A stretch of 64,000 nucleotides of DNA from Caldicellulosiruptor diazotrophicus (GTDB taxonomy: Bacteria > Bacillota > Thermoanaerobacteria > Caldicellulosiruptorales > Caldicellulosiruptoraceae): the NCBI RefSeq assembly GCF_017347585.1, contig NZ_AP024480.1:952001-1016000 (forward strand). Reading direction: 5' to 3'. Position numbers and translations under genes: made by a program. This document shows positions 47,538 through 56,089 of the stretch, piece after piece. The notes below the pieces were generated by a model. It was given only the letters and a program-made list of their open reading frames with translations, was not told where the DNA came from and did no database searches. Within the stretch, counting starts at the first letter, position 1. Every line of letters starts with the position of its first letter.

Positions 47538-49418
47538 ATGAAAAGAGTACATTTGAAAAAGTTTTTAGTCCTTGCTATTGTCATTTCTTTTGTTGCCACA
47601 ACAGTTATTGGTTTTTCTTCAACAGGGATAATGAAACGAAGTGAAATCCCTGACAAGTACAAGTGGAATCTTGAAGACATCTATAGTTCACCAGAAAAGT
47701 GGAATGCAGATCTCAACAAAGTTTTGAATTACTACATTCCTAAGTTTAAAAACTACCAAGGTAAGCTTTCAGACAAAAATAAGTTGCTTGAATGTTTGAA
47801 ACTAAGAGATGAAATGATGAGAATTGCAGACAAAGTCTATGTTTATGCTCATATGAAGGCTGATGAAAATCAGGCTGATAACAAGGTCAGTGAAATGAGA
47901 TCAAAATCTGAGACGATGTATGCGCAAGTCTCGGCAGCGGTTTCATTTATCCAGCCAGAACTTTTGCGTTTGCCTGAAAAAACTTTAAAATCCTATATGC
48001 AAGATAAGAGTTTTGCAGATTATAAAATGTATCTAGATGCTGTTCTAAAGCAAAAACCTCATACGCTCTCCCCAGAGGGTGAAGAATTATTAGCGTTAGC
48101 TCAAGATTTTGCAGGCTCACCATACAATATATTCACTCAGCTAAAGTATGCAGATCTCACATTCCCAAAGATTAAGGATGACAAGGGTAATGAGATTCAA
48201 CTTACCGAGGCAAGTTATGGAAAGTATCTTGAAAGCAAGGACAGAGATTTTAGAAAGAGAGCATTTGAAGGTATATACTCCTCATTTGACAAAGTTAAAA
48301 ATACATTGGCAGCTACATTGACTGCTGAGGTTAAGAAGAATGTGTTTTTTGCAAAGGCAAGAAAATATAATTCAGCATTAGAGGCTTCTTTAGCACAAGA
48401 ATTTGTTCCAAGAAGTGTTTATGATAATCTTATCAAGGCAGTTAATAACAATATTAAGTACTTGCATAAGTATGTGGGGCTCAGAAAGAAGGTCCTCAAT
48501 ATTGACAAAGTTCATATATATGATATGTATGTTCCGCTTATAGCAAATTATGAAATGAATATTGATTATGAGCAGGCAAAGAAGTTGATTTTAGAAGGTT
48601 TAAAGCCACTTGGAAATGATTATTTAAAGGTTTTAAACATTGCATTCAACAACAGATGGATAGACGTGTTTGAGACCGAGAACAAGTACACAGGTGGATA
48701 TCAATGGGGAGCATATGATACACATCCTTATATCCTTATGAATTATAATAATACTATGGATTCGGTATTAACCCTTGCTCATGAGCTTGGGCACGCTGTA
48801 AATTCATACTATACAAACAAGACACAAAAGTATATAAATTCTAATATACCAATATTCACAACTGAGGTTGCTTCAACAACAAATGAGCTTCTTATGATTA
48901 ACTATTTACTTAAGAAAGCAAAAAGTGATGATGAAAGACTTTATCTACTAAATACCTTAGTAGAAAATATAAGAGGTACTGTTTATACTCAGGTTATGTA
49001 TGCAGAGTTTGAAAAGGAAATACATGAAAGGGTAGAGAAAGGCGAGGCACTCTCTGCAGAAACTTTGTGCAACATCTGGGGTAACTTGATGAAGAAGTAT
49101 TACGGTGATAGTTTTGAAGTTGATAAGCTTGCAACGCTATGGTGGGCAAGAATACCACACTTTTACATGAACTTTTATGTTTACAAATATGCAACTTCTA
49201 TGGCTGCTGCGAATGAGGTTGTAAAGAATATTGAGAAAGGAGATACTGCTAAATATATAGAGTTCTTAAAAGCTGGAAGTTCAGATTATCCAATCAATGT
49301 TCTCAAAAAAGCAGGTGTTGATATGACATCAACAGAGCCTGTTGACAACTTGTTAATATATTTTGGTCAGCTTGTTGACGAGATGGAAAAGATTTTGAAA
49401 AAACAAGGAAAGATATAA
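47538..49418 (+). CDS. pepF: Oligoendopeptidase F family (M3) peptidase with signal sequence
   Basis: A 626-residue M3 metallopeptidase. The zinc site is LAHELGHAVNSYYTNK (HExxH) with the third ligand Glu in FTTEVASTTNELLM downstream. IPDKYKWNLEDIYSSPEKW is the family start. Residues 1-30 (KKFLVLAIVISFVATTVIGF) form a signal or anchor that cytosolic PepF lacks, so this copy is probably exported or membrane-tethered and cleaves peptides outside the cell. AGAAAGGGGG lies well before ATG 47538. It ends at a strong terminator. Confidence 0.92.
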   Translation: MKRVHLKKFLVLAIVISFVATTVIGFSSTGIMKRSEIPDKYKWNLEDIYSSPEKWNADLNKVLNYYIPKFKNYQGKLSDKNKLLECLKLRDEMMRIADKVYVYAHMKADENQADNKVSEMRSKSETMYAQVSAAVSFIQPELLRLPEKTLKSYMQDKSFADYKMYLDAVLKQKPHTLSPEGEELLALAQDFAGSPYNIFTQLKYADLTFPKIKDDKGNEIQLTEASYGKYLESKDRDFRKRAFEGIYSSFDKVKNTLAATLTAEVKKNVFFAKARKYNSALEASLAQEFVPRSVYDNLIKAVNNNIKYLHKYVGLRKKVLNIDKVHIYDMYVPLIANYEMNIDYEQAKKLILEGLKPLGNDYLKVLNIAFNNRWIDVFETENKYTGGYQWGAYDTHPYILMNYNNTMDSVLTLAHELGHAVNSYYTNKTQKYINSNIPIFTTEVASTTNELLMINYLLKKAKSDDERLYLLNTLVENIRGTVYTQVMYAEFEKEIHERVEKGEALSAETLCNIWGNLMKKYYGDSFEVDKLATLWWARIPHFYMNFYVYKYATSMAAANEVVKNIEKGDTAKYIEFLKAGSSDYPINVLKKAGVDMTSTEPVDNLLIYFGQLVDEMEKILKKQGKI

Positions 49419-49440
49419 GTGTAGAAAAAAAGAGAAAGAT

Positions 49441-49482
49441 AAAAGGGACTGCTCGTAAAGAAGAGGAGTAGTCCCTTTTTTT
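49441..49482 (+). terminator. Terminator after pepF
   Basis: AAAAGGGACTGCT pairs with AGTAGTCCCTTTT, followed by further T. Confidence 0.9.
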
Positions 49483-49520
49483 AGTTTTAAATAAAGAGGA
49501 TACATTTTCAAATATTTTTC

Positions 49521-49549
49521 TTGACCCATGAAGAAAAATCTGTTATTAT
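49521..49549 (+). promoter_or_regulatory. Promoter of the feo operon
   Basis: TTGACC (49521-49526) and TATTAT (49544-49549), 17-base spacer; the Fur box lies just downstream over the start of transcription. Confidence 0.6.
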
Positions 49550-49554
49550 ATAAT

Positions 49555-49569
49555 TGAAAATGATTATCA
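49555..49569. promoter_or_regulatory. Fur box upstream of feoA
   Basis: TGAAAATGATTATCA differs from the 7-1-7 Fur consensus TGATAATNATTATCA at one base. The palindrome extends by AAT/ATT on both sides (AATTGA...TCAATT). Iron-loaded Fur bound here would block feo transcription. Confidence 0.85.
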
Positions 49570-49649
49570 ATTAACATAAAATATCAATTATAAATTGTTT
49601 TCAAAAAACCAGAGAGTTTTATGTTAAATATCATGAGAGGTGATCAGCT

Positions 49650-49871
49650 TTGACGCTGGATATGATTTCAAAAGACCAGGAAGTTATAATAAAGAGCATA
49701 AAAAGCAAAACCGCACGTGTGTATGCTTTGAGATTTGGTATAAATGAAGGAAGCAAAGTAAAATGTGTAGCTAAAATAAATAATGGTCCTATTATTCTCA
49801 GGAAAAATCACCAAGAGATTGCAATAGGAAGCGGTCTTGCTAAGCAAATTGAAGTTGAGACTCAAAAGTAG
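49650..49871 (+). CDS. feoA: FeoA-like ferrous iron transport protein
   Basis: A 73-residue SH3-like protein: KSKTARVYALRFGINEGSKV, then KCVAKINNGPIILRKNHQEI and AIGSGLAKQIEVE. This matches FeoA length and pattern. It supports FeoB in ferrous iron uptake at the membrane. The start is TTG 49650 after GAGAGGTGATC. It is the first gene of the operon, followed 17 bases later by feoB. Confidence 0.88.
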   Translation: MTLDMISKDQEVIIKSIKSKTARVYALRFGINEGSKVKCVAKINNGPIILRKNHQEIAIGSGLAKQIEVETQK

Positions 49872-49888
49872 AAAGGGGTTAGATAGAT

Positions 49889-51712
49889 TTGAACTGTCAC
49901 TGTGTTCAAGAGATGCTAAATATTCCAGATGACAAAGAGGTAATAGCACTTGTTGGAAATCCTAATGTTGGGAAGTCGGTTATTTTCAATAAACTGACAG
50001 GAAGATATGTAGAAGTTTCAAATTATCCCGGTACAACTGTAGATGTTAATTATGGATTTTACAAGGATTATGTTATTGTCGACACACCAGGCGTTTATGG
50101 AATTTCTTCTTTCAATGATGAAGAGATTGTAACGCGTGATATTGTGCTGAATACGCAGAAGATTATAAATGTAGTCGACAGTGTCCATCTTGACAGAGAC
50201 TTATTCTTAACACAGCAGCTTATTGATTACCAAAAAGAAGTCATAGTTGTACTTAACATGGTTGACGAGGTTGAGAAAAATAATATCAAAATTGACATAG
50301 AAAAGCTAAAAGAGAACCTTGGTGTTGAAGTGATAGCCACATCGGCAAGCAAGGGAGAAGGTATTGACAAGTTAAAGGAGGCTATAGACAAAAATCTTTT
50401 TAAAAAGGGCAAATCCACTCCTAATTTAGAAAAGATTTTAGAATCTGAAGGAAAGAAATTTTCTTGGGAAAGCCTTGCCGAAGCTGAAAATGTATTCAGT
50501 TCATCAGTATCTGAACTTCAAGAAAATATATACGCTTTGAGACGCACCTATGTGGATGAGATATTCAATAAAACTGTCAAGTTTGATACCAAAAAGCTTG
50601 AGTTTAAAAACAAACTAAGTCAAGTTCTCATAAATCCTGTCACAGGAATTCCTATTTTGTTAGCCACTTTATATATTATGTATTATTTCATGGGAGTGCT
50701 TGTTGCGCAAAGACTGGTTGACTTTACTATGAATACAGTAATGGGAGAGTATTATCTTGGCTTCATAAAAGGGATTGTAGGTAAGTTTGTTAGTAATCTT
50801 TTTTTGCAAAAGATTATTGTTGGTAATTATGGAATTCTTTCTATGTTTCCAATCATCTTTTTTGGTTTGTTGTTTCCTCTTGTTGTAGCCTTCCACCTTT
50901 TTATGAGTATATTAGAAGACAGCGGTTATCTTCCCAGAATTGCAGCGCTTGTTGACAGAGTGTTTAATAAGATAGGTTTAAATGGAAGGGCGATAATTCC
51001 TATAATTTTGGGCTTTGGCTGTGTTACAATGGCAACAATGACAACAAGAATATTAGGGTCAAAAAGAGAAAGGCTCATTACAATGTTTTTGCTGGGACTC
51101 ACAATACCATGCTCTGCTCAGCTTGGAATAATCAGCGGGCTTATTTCAAGACTTGGATTTTGGTATCTTATTGCTTATATTTTGATAATTGCTTTTATTT
51201 TCGGACTGGTGGGCAGGATATTGAAAAAAGTTATAAAAGGTGAATCAACATCTCTTTTTATAGATCTCCCAACTTTGAGAGTTCCCCAACTTTCAAATGT
51301 TTTGAAAAAGACGTATTATAAGTCAAAGGGATTCTTGACAGAGGCTTTTCCTATATTTGTTGTTGCAACGTTTGTACTTGGATTTTTGGATGCAACAAAC
51401 CTTCTTCATACGATAGAAAATTTTGCGCAACCTGTAGTTACAGGATTTTTAAAGTTGCCAAAAGAAATAACCGAGGTGTTTATTCTGAGCATTATAAGAC
51501 GAGACTACGGAGCTGCAGGACTTGTAACAATACCAACAACTAAAAGTCAGATGTTTGTTGCGCTTGTAACAACAACATTGTTTGTTCCTTGCATTACTTC
51601 TTTTGCTATGATGACAAAAGAAAACGGGCTTAAATATTCAGTTTTTGTGTGGGTTTCTTCTGCTGTGATTGCGATTTTAGTGGGAGGGATTCTTGCACAT
51701 ATAATACTTTAA
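49889..51712 (+). CDS. feoB: FeoB ferrous iron transporter
   Basis: A 607-residue membrane GTPase that imports Fe(II). G motifs: LVGNPNVGKSVIFNKLTG, DTPGVYG, NMVDE and SASKGEG. After a linker, the membrane part has 8-9 spans, with EDSGYLPRIAALVDRVFNKI and the gate-like TIPCSAQLGIISGL. The first gate motif reads GFGCVTMATMTTRI instead of the classical GFGCNVPAIMATR, so this is the variant clostridial type, and it is shorter than E. coli FeoB. The start TTG 49889 lies after AAAGGGG. Confidence 0.93.
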   Translation: MNCHCVQEMLNIPDDKEVIALVGNPNVGKSVIFNKLTGRYVEVSNYPGTTVDVNYGFYKDYVIVDTPGVYGISSFNDEEIVTRDIVLNTQKIINVVDSVHLDRDLFLTQQLIDYQKEVIVVLNMVDEVEKNNIKIDIEKLKENLGVEVIATSASKGEGIDKLKEAIDKNLFKKGKSTPNLEKILESEGKKFSWESLAEAENVFSSSVSELQENIYALRRTYVDEIFNKTVKFDTKKLEFKNKLSQVLINPVTGIPILLATLYIMYYFMGVLVAQRLVDFTMNTVMGEYYLGFIKGIVGKFVSNLFLQKIIVGNYGILSMFPIIFFGLLFPLVVAFHLFMSILEDSGYLPRIAALVDRVFNKIGLNGRAIIPIILGFGCVTMATMTTRILGSKRERLITMFLLGLTIPCSAQLGIISGLISRLGFWYLIAYILIIAFIFGLVGRILKKVIKGESTSLFIDLPTLRVPQLSNVLKKTYYKSKGFLTEAFPIFVVATFVLGFLDATNLLHTIENFAQPVVTGFLKLPKEITEVFILSIIRRDYGAAGLVTIPTTKSQMFVALVTTTLFVPCITSFAMMTKENGLKYSVFVWVSSAVIAILVGGILAHIIL

Positions 51713-51746
51713 AGATTCAGTCCAAAACAAAAGGGAGAGTGTTTTT

Positions 51747-51893
51747 GTGATGAAAGTAAAATGTCCTGTGTGTGGTTATGAGGTGGACATTTCAAACAAA
51801 AAATGTCCGCGGTGTAACGCATCTTTGTTTGAAGCGTTTAAGTGTTCAGGAAATTGCAAAACCTGCAAAAAGAGTTGTTCAATGAAGTCTTGA
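51747..51893 (+). CDS. Small Cys-rich FeoB-associated protein
   Basis: A 48-residue protein with two parts: a zinc ribbon CPVCGYEVDISNKKCPRCNA and a Cys cluster CSGNCKTCKKSC at the end. It lies between feoB and fur on the same strand, the place where small FeoB-associated Cys-rich proteins occur. It probably helps FeoB function or iron handling. GTG 51747 or ATG 51750 follows AAGGGAGAG. It is too short for many gene callers. Confidence 0.7.
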   Translation: MMKVKCPVCGYEVDISNKKCPRCNASLFEAFKCSGNCKTCKKSCSMKS

Positions 51894-51965
51894 CATCTGA
51901 GCTTTTGAGAGAATAAAATGTATATCATAAATAAATTGCAAATTACAAATTGATGTGGCGGAGCA

Positions 51966-52421
51966 GTGATATTCAGAATGAAAAAAGATCAGTTAGAAGA
52001 AATAAAGGATCAGCTTAAGCAAAAAGGTTATAAGCTCACAACCCAACGAAGAATAATATTAGATTCAATCCTAGACAATCAAGACAAACATTTGAGCATT
52101 GAAGAGATTTACAAGATAGTAAAAGAGAAAATGCCAGAGATTGGACTTGCAACAGTATACAGAACTATAATGCTTTTGAACGATTTAAAAGTTCTTAACA
52201 AGATTGACCTTGACGACGGATGTTCACGTTTTGAACTTTCGAATAGCGAAGATTCTCACAATCACCATCACTTGATATGTATAAAGTGCGGGAAAGTGGA
52301 AGAAGCAGAGGATGATTTTCTTGAAAGTTTAGAGGATCAAATAGAAAAAGAAAAAGGGTTTAAAGTTGTCAATCACATTGTTAAGTTCTATGGTATATGT
52401 AAAGATTGTAAAAAGGAATGA
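51966..52421 (+). CDS. fur: Fur-family metalloregulator
   Basis: A 151-residue Fur protein: HTH YKLTTQRRIILDSILDNQDK, DNA-recognition GLATVYRTIMLLNDL, metal site SEDSHNHHHLICIKCGKVEE with CxxC and the C-terminal CKDCKKE. It is likely the repressor for the Fur box before feoA because it sits at the end of the same locus. PerR or Zur specificity cannot be excluded by sequence alone. GTG 51966 is close to GGAG; ATG 51978 is the alternative. Confidence 0.88.
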   Translation: MIFRMKKDQLEEIKDQLKQKGYKLTTQRRIILDSILDNQDKHLSIEEIYKIVKEKMPEIGLATVYRTIMLLNDLKVLNKIDLDDGCSRFELSNSEDSHNHHHLICIKCGKVEEAEDDFLESLEDQIEKEKGFKVVNHIVKFYGICKDCKKE

Positions 52422-52442
52422 GAAGGAGCTTCTTCTCATTCC
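52415..52442. terminator. Terminator overlapping the fur stop, shared with the convergent gene
   Basis: GGAATGAGAAG (52415-52425) pairs with CTTCTCATTCC (52432-52442), then CCTTTGATTTT. The stem contains the fur stop codon. Confidence 0.75.
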
Positions 52443-52741
52443 TTTGATTTTATACCTATCTTATAAAAGTTTCCATTGTTATCATCTAAATTTCCCAAAT
52501 TGTCTTTAAATGCAATAAATAAAAAACCACTTTTGAGCAGAGGAAGTACTGCTATATATTCGCCATTTTTCTTTATCATTTTAGTTTCATAAACTTTGCC
52601 TTCTGCAAACTCATCTCCAAACCTAAATTTAAGATAAATTTCCTTTTCAAGACCATCCAGTAAAATACCATTATTGTAAGACACTATCAATTTATCGCCT
52701 GCTAAAGGCTCTTGTGGGTAAAATTTAAAAGGCAGTTGCAT
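52436..52741 (-). CDS. Stand-alone carbohydrate-binding (CBM25-like) domain protein
   Basis: A 101-residue beta protein. EPLAGDKLIVSYNNGILLDG, then EIYLKFRFGD and FIAFKDNLGNLDDNNGNFYK follow the CBM25/starch-binding pattern (P-AG--V-V-YNG, Y---GF-D, F-F-D---NWDNN-G--Y), with the Trp of the final motif replaced. There is no signal peptide and no attached enzyme. It may bind storage glucan or a cell-wall glycan inside the cell. It lies between fur and the SleB gene, opposite to fur. Confidence 0.6.
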   Translation of the reverse strand: MQLPFKFYPQEPLAGDKLIVSYNNGILLDGLEKEIYLKFRFGDEFAEGKVYETKMIKKNGEYIAVLPLLKSGFLFIAFKDNLGNLDDNNGNFYKIGIKSKE

Positions 52742-52763
52742 CTTTGAATTGATTCACCTTCCT

Positions 52764-53444
52764 TTACCTTGCGAATACATGATTACCTATAACAGCTACA
52801 ATTGGCCTACTCCATATCCATTTATTAGTAGTTTTTGCAGGGTTGAAAAAGTAAATTGCACCGCCTGTTGGGTCCCATCCGTTGAGTGCATCTCTTGCAG
52901 CATTTATTGCTGATACAGTCGGCGTGAGGTTTATCTGACCGTTTGCTACAGACTCAAAAGCCCCTGGTTGATAGATTACACCTGCTATAGAATTTGGAAA
53001 GCTTGGATGTCTCACTCTATTTAGCACTACAGCTCCTACTGCAACTTGTCCAACATAAGGTTCACCTCGCGCTTCTGCGCTGATAAGATGTGCAAGAAGG
53101 TTGAGGTCTGAGCTATAAGATGAACGTGATGTTGTTGTTACAATTCCAAGTGCTCTGAGAGTTTCGCTTCCTGCAATTCCATCTACTTTAAGGCCATTTT
53201 TTGCCTGGAAATATCTTACCGCCATATATGTTTTATATCCATAAATACCGTCAATTGGTCCATCGTAATATCCCCACTGTTTTAGTCTTTTTTGAATTTC
53301 AATAACCTCTGGTCCTGTAGACCCATAGTATGAGAGAATAATAGGAGAAAGAGTATATCTAAATTTTAGGTGTTGATAATCTACTAAAGTATACACACTC
53401 AAACTCAAAAGGATGAGTAATATTAATGCTTTTACATATCTCAT
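52764..53444 (-). CDS. sleB: Spore cortex-lytic enzyme family (SleB) cell-wall hydrolase
   Basis: A 226-residue exported protein: an N-terminal membrane or signal segment (about 5-22), a PG_binding_1 domain (YYGSTGPEVIEIQKRLKQWG and YGYKTYMAVRYFQAKNGLKV, about 40-100) and a Hydrolase_2/SleB catalytic domain (AEARGEPYVGQVAVGAVVLN, then GAIYFFNPAKT, about 120-226). The Glu in AEARGE is the expected catalytic acid. It hydrolyses peptidoglycan in spore germination or sporulation, which supports a spore-former. Confidence 0.92.
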   Translation of the reverse strand: MRYVKALILLILLSLSVYTLVDYQHLKFRYTLSPIILSYYGSTGPEVIEIQKRLKQWGYYDGPIDGIYGYKTYMAVRYFQAKNGLKVDGIAGSETLRALGIVTTTSRSSYSSDLNLLAHLISAEARGEPYVGQVAVGAVVLNRVRHPSFPNSIAGVIYQPGAFESVANGQINLTPTVSAINAARDALNGWDPTGGAIYFFNPAKTTNKWIWSRPIVAVIGNHVFAR

Positions 53445-53598
53445 TTATCATCACCCCGTGCAGCTTGATTCACGCTGAAATAAAATTTTACAAATAGTAT
53501 TATGTATCTAACTTTTTGAGAATATGTATGAATGAATAACCAAAGCTGAATGTGCAGATAATTTAAAAGTAGGAGAATTAAAGAATTGGGGTGATGAC

Positions 53599-54762
53599 AT
53601 GGTGAGAAAACAATTAGTAAATTTAATATTATTATTTCTATTATTTGTATATTCACAAGTAAACCACAATAAAGTATTTGCAAACGCCATTCAAACCCAA
53701 AAACCGTCCTTAGAAATTTCAGCAAAATCAGCAATACTTGTTGACTTTGACACAGGAAAGATTCTTTATGAAAAGAACTCACATGAAAAACTTCCCCCAG
53801 CATCAATTACCAAGATAATGACCATGATTTTGATATGCGAAGCAATAGAAAAAGGTAGGATAAAACTTTCTGACAAAGTTGTTGCAAGTCAAAACGCATC
53901 AAGCCTTGGAGGGTCTCAAGTTTATCTTAAGGAAAATGAAGAGATGACAGTTGAAGAGCTTTTAAAATCAATTGCAATTGCCTCAGCAAATGATGCGTGT
54001 GTTGCACTTGCTGAGCATATTGCAGGAAGCGTCCAAGAATTTGTTTATATGATGAACAAAAAAGCAAAAGAACTTGGAATGCTTGACACAAATTTTGTAA
54101 ATCCATATGGACTTGATGCTGCGAATCATTACACAAGCGCATATGATGTTGCAATAATGTCAAGAGAACTTTTAAAACATAAGATTATCAGAAAATACCT
54201 TACAACATGGGTAGATACCATAAGAGAAGGCAAATTTGGTCTTACAAATACAAACAAGCTTGTAAGGTTTTATAGAGGATGCACAGGCGTCAAAACAGGT
54301 TCTACCGACAAGGCAAAGTTTTGTGTCTCAGCATCGGCTTTGAGAAATGGCCTTCATTTAATTGCGGTTATAATGGGAGCACCGGATAGCAAAACAAGGT
54401 TTAATGAAGCCACAAAGCTTTTGGATTGGGGTTTTGCAAATTTTTCAATGTACAGTCCTTATTCTAAAGGATATTATTTTGGAAAGGTAAAAGTGAAAAA
54501 TGGAATTGAGAAAGAGGTAGAAACAATTTTGAGCATAGATGTCAAGCTTCTTGTTAAAAAAGGTGATGAAAGTACAGTTGAACCAAAAGTAATTTTGCCT
54601 CAGCAAATATCAGCGCCTGTGAAAACGGGACAAAAAATTGGGAAATTAGAATTATGGCAAGAAGGGAAATTACTAGGGGCATATGACTTAATTGCAAAAA
54701 AGGATATTCCCAAGAGAAATCTTTTTGATATTTTTCGGATGCTTTTTAGGCTTGAAATCTAA
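53599..54762 (+). CDS. dacF: D-alanyl-D-alanine carboxypeptidase (DacF type)
   Basis: A 387-residue serine peptidase of the S11 family: signal peptide (1-27, ending VFANA), nucleophile motif PPASITKIMTMIL (SxxK), SIASANDACVALAEH (SxN), GCTGVKTGSTDKAKF (KTG) and a C-terminal beta domain (about 300-385) ending in a basic amphipathic helix NLFDIFRMLFRLEI that binds the membrane. It trims the terminal D-Ala of peptidoglycan. It is divergent from sleB over a 154-base gap, where no clear sporulation sigma site was found. Start ATG 53599 follows GGGGTGATGAC. Confidence 0.93.
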   Translation: MVRKQLVNLILLFLLFVYSQVNHNKVFANAIQTQKPSLEISAKSAILVDFDTGKILYEKNSHEKLPPASITKIMTMILICEAIEKGRIKLSDKVVASQNASSLGGSQVYLKENEEMTVEELLKSIAIASANDACVALAEHIAGSVQEFVYMMNKKAKELGMLDTNFVNPYGLDAANHYTSAYDVAIMSRELLKHKIIRKYLTTWVDTIREGKFGLTNTNKLVRFYRGCTGVKTGSTDKAKFCVSASALRNGLHLIAVIMGAPDSKTRFNEATKLLDWGFANFSMYSPYSKGYYFGKVKVKNGIEKEVETILSIDVKLLVKKGDESTVEPKVILPQQISAPVKTGQKIGKLELWQEGKLLGAYDLIAKKDIPKRNLFDIFRMLFRLEI

Positions 54763-54778
54763 ACTTGAAAAAATAAAA

Positions 54779-54857
54779 TGGTCGGGGCGACTGGACTTGA
54801 ACCAGCGAACCTCTAGCACCCCAAGCTAGCGCTCTAACCAAACTGAGCTACGCCCCG
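54779..54857 (-). tRNA. tRNA-Pro (anticodon GGG)
   Basis: On the minus strand the cloverleaf folds with acceptor CGGGGCG/CGCCCCG, D arm GCTC...GAGC, anticodon stem CTAGC/GCTAG with loop TTGGGGT (anticodon GGG), T arm GCTGG-TTCAAGT-CCAGT and an encoded CCA end. It reads CCC/CCU proline codons. C1-G72 is typical of bacterial tRNA-Pro. Confidence 0.95.
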
Positions 54858-54897
54858 GCCTTTTGTTATTTACATCATCAATTATATTCTAATTTTT

Positions 54898-56022
54898 TTA
54901 ATATTTCAAGGAAAAAATTTGCTGATAAATTTTTATGGTATTCATAACTGTTTTTTCCCAGCTATAACTTTTTGAAAGCAAATAACCTTTTTGAGCAAGT
55001 TGATTTCGCAGCTCTACATTTTCTAAAACAAGCAATATTTTTTGAGCGATATCTTCTTCAGAATAAGGGTCAACGTACAGTACAGCATCCTTTAAAACTT
55101 CAGGCAGGCAAGTTGTGTTGCTTGCTATAGTTGGGACTTTGCAAGCCATTGCCTCAAGTGGTGGAAGACCAAATCCTTCGTACAGCGATGGATATACAAA
55201 AAGCAAAGCACCGTTGTATATATATGGCATAAATTCTACATCCACATAGGAAAGAAAATGCACGTGGGAAGTGAGCTTAAGATTTTCAACCAGATTTTTT
55301 ATTTCCTCATAACTTCTGCTGAACTTCCCCGGTATAACAAGATGAATATGCTTGATTTTTTCTCTTATTAAGGAATAAGCTTTAACCAATCTTTTGAGAT
55401 TTTTCCTTGGCGAAAAACCACCTACATAAAGAATGTAGGGAAAGTCAATGTTGAATTTTTGCAAAAGAAAGGTTTTGACTTCATCTTCTGGTAAGGGCTT
55501 ATATATGTCTTCTGCTGCTAAATATGTTACAAATACTTTTGATGGATGGATGTCGAAGTATTCGCAGATATCTTTTTTAGAAAACTCAGATACAGTGATA
55601 ATACAGTCGGTTATTTTTGTAATTTTTGGGACGACATCTCTAAATATTCTCAAATAGCCCGGTCCAACTGTTTCAGGAAGCCTGAAAGGAATTATGTCAT
55701 GCAGAGTAATGATGTAACTGCACTTTTTAGACAAAGGAAGCCCAATACCATTTTGAGGGACATGATATATATCGATATCATTTTGAAGTATAATCTCTTT
55801 TATCATAATTTCTTCCCAGAACTTATCTAACTGCTGAGGAAGAAGGTTGATGTTTATATTCTGTGCAAGTACAAACTCTGTCTCGCAGCTATCAGGCCAG
55901 ATTATTAAATACTCATTTTCTTTGTCAAGTTTTTTGATATAATTTAAAAGCTGATAGGTGTATGTGCCAATACCGGAACCCCTATACCATTTAGCAGCTC
56001 TACCATCAATGCCAATTTTCAT
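54898..56022 (-). CDS. Glycosyltransferase, GT4 family (mannosyltransferase-like)
   Basis: A 374-residue GT-B enzyme. The N-terminal [20 protein letters not shown] is the family loop. The C-terminal half has [19 protein letters not shown], then [20 protein letters not shown] and [20 protein letters not shown], the EX7E region. It probably adds sugars to a lipid or wall polysaccharide. The start MKIGIDG at 56022 is preferred; the upstream ATG 56076 would place a TATAAT-like box inside the gene and lacks a ribosome site. It is read away from the divergent rluA-like gene. Confidence 0.85.
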   Translation of the reverse strand: MKIGIDGRAAKWYRGSGIGTYTYQLLNYIKKLDKENEYLIIWPDSCETEFVLAQNININLLPQQLDKFWEEIMIKEIILQNDIDIYHVPQNGIGLPLSKKCSYIITLHDIIPFRLPETVGPGYLRIFRDVVPKITKITDCIITVSEFSKKDICEYFDIHPSKVFVTYLAAEDIYKPLPEDEVKTFLLQKFNIDFPYILYVGGFSPRKNLKRLVKAYSLIREKIKHIHLVIPGKFSRSYEEIKNLVENLKLTSHVHFLSYVDVEFMPYIYNGALLFVYPSLYEGFGLPPLEAMACKVPTIASNTTCLPEVLKDAVLYVDPYSEEDIAQKILLVLENVELRNQLAQKGYLLSKSYSWEKTVMNTIKIYQQIFSLKY

Positions 56023-56089
56023 GATTTTTTCATTTTCAATTTGGTCAATTTTATTATATGATATTAGTATTCTCATGTGTTAAAAGGGA

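Noticed and set aside
53445-53598. Sporulation sigma-F or sigma-G promoter between sleB and dacF
   Set aside because: No stretch fits the -10/-35 pattern well enough to claim; gene identity alone is not evidence.
54779-54857. tRNA-Pro as attachment site of the defence island
   Set aside because: It is 20 kb from the island, no repeat of its 3' end was seen at the island edges and no integrase gene is present.
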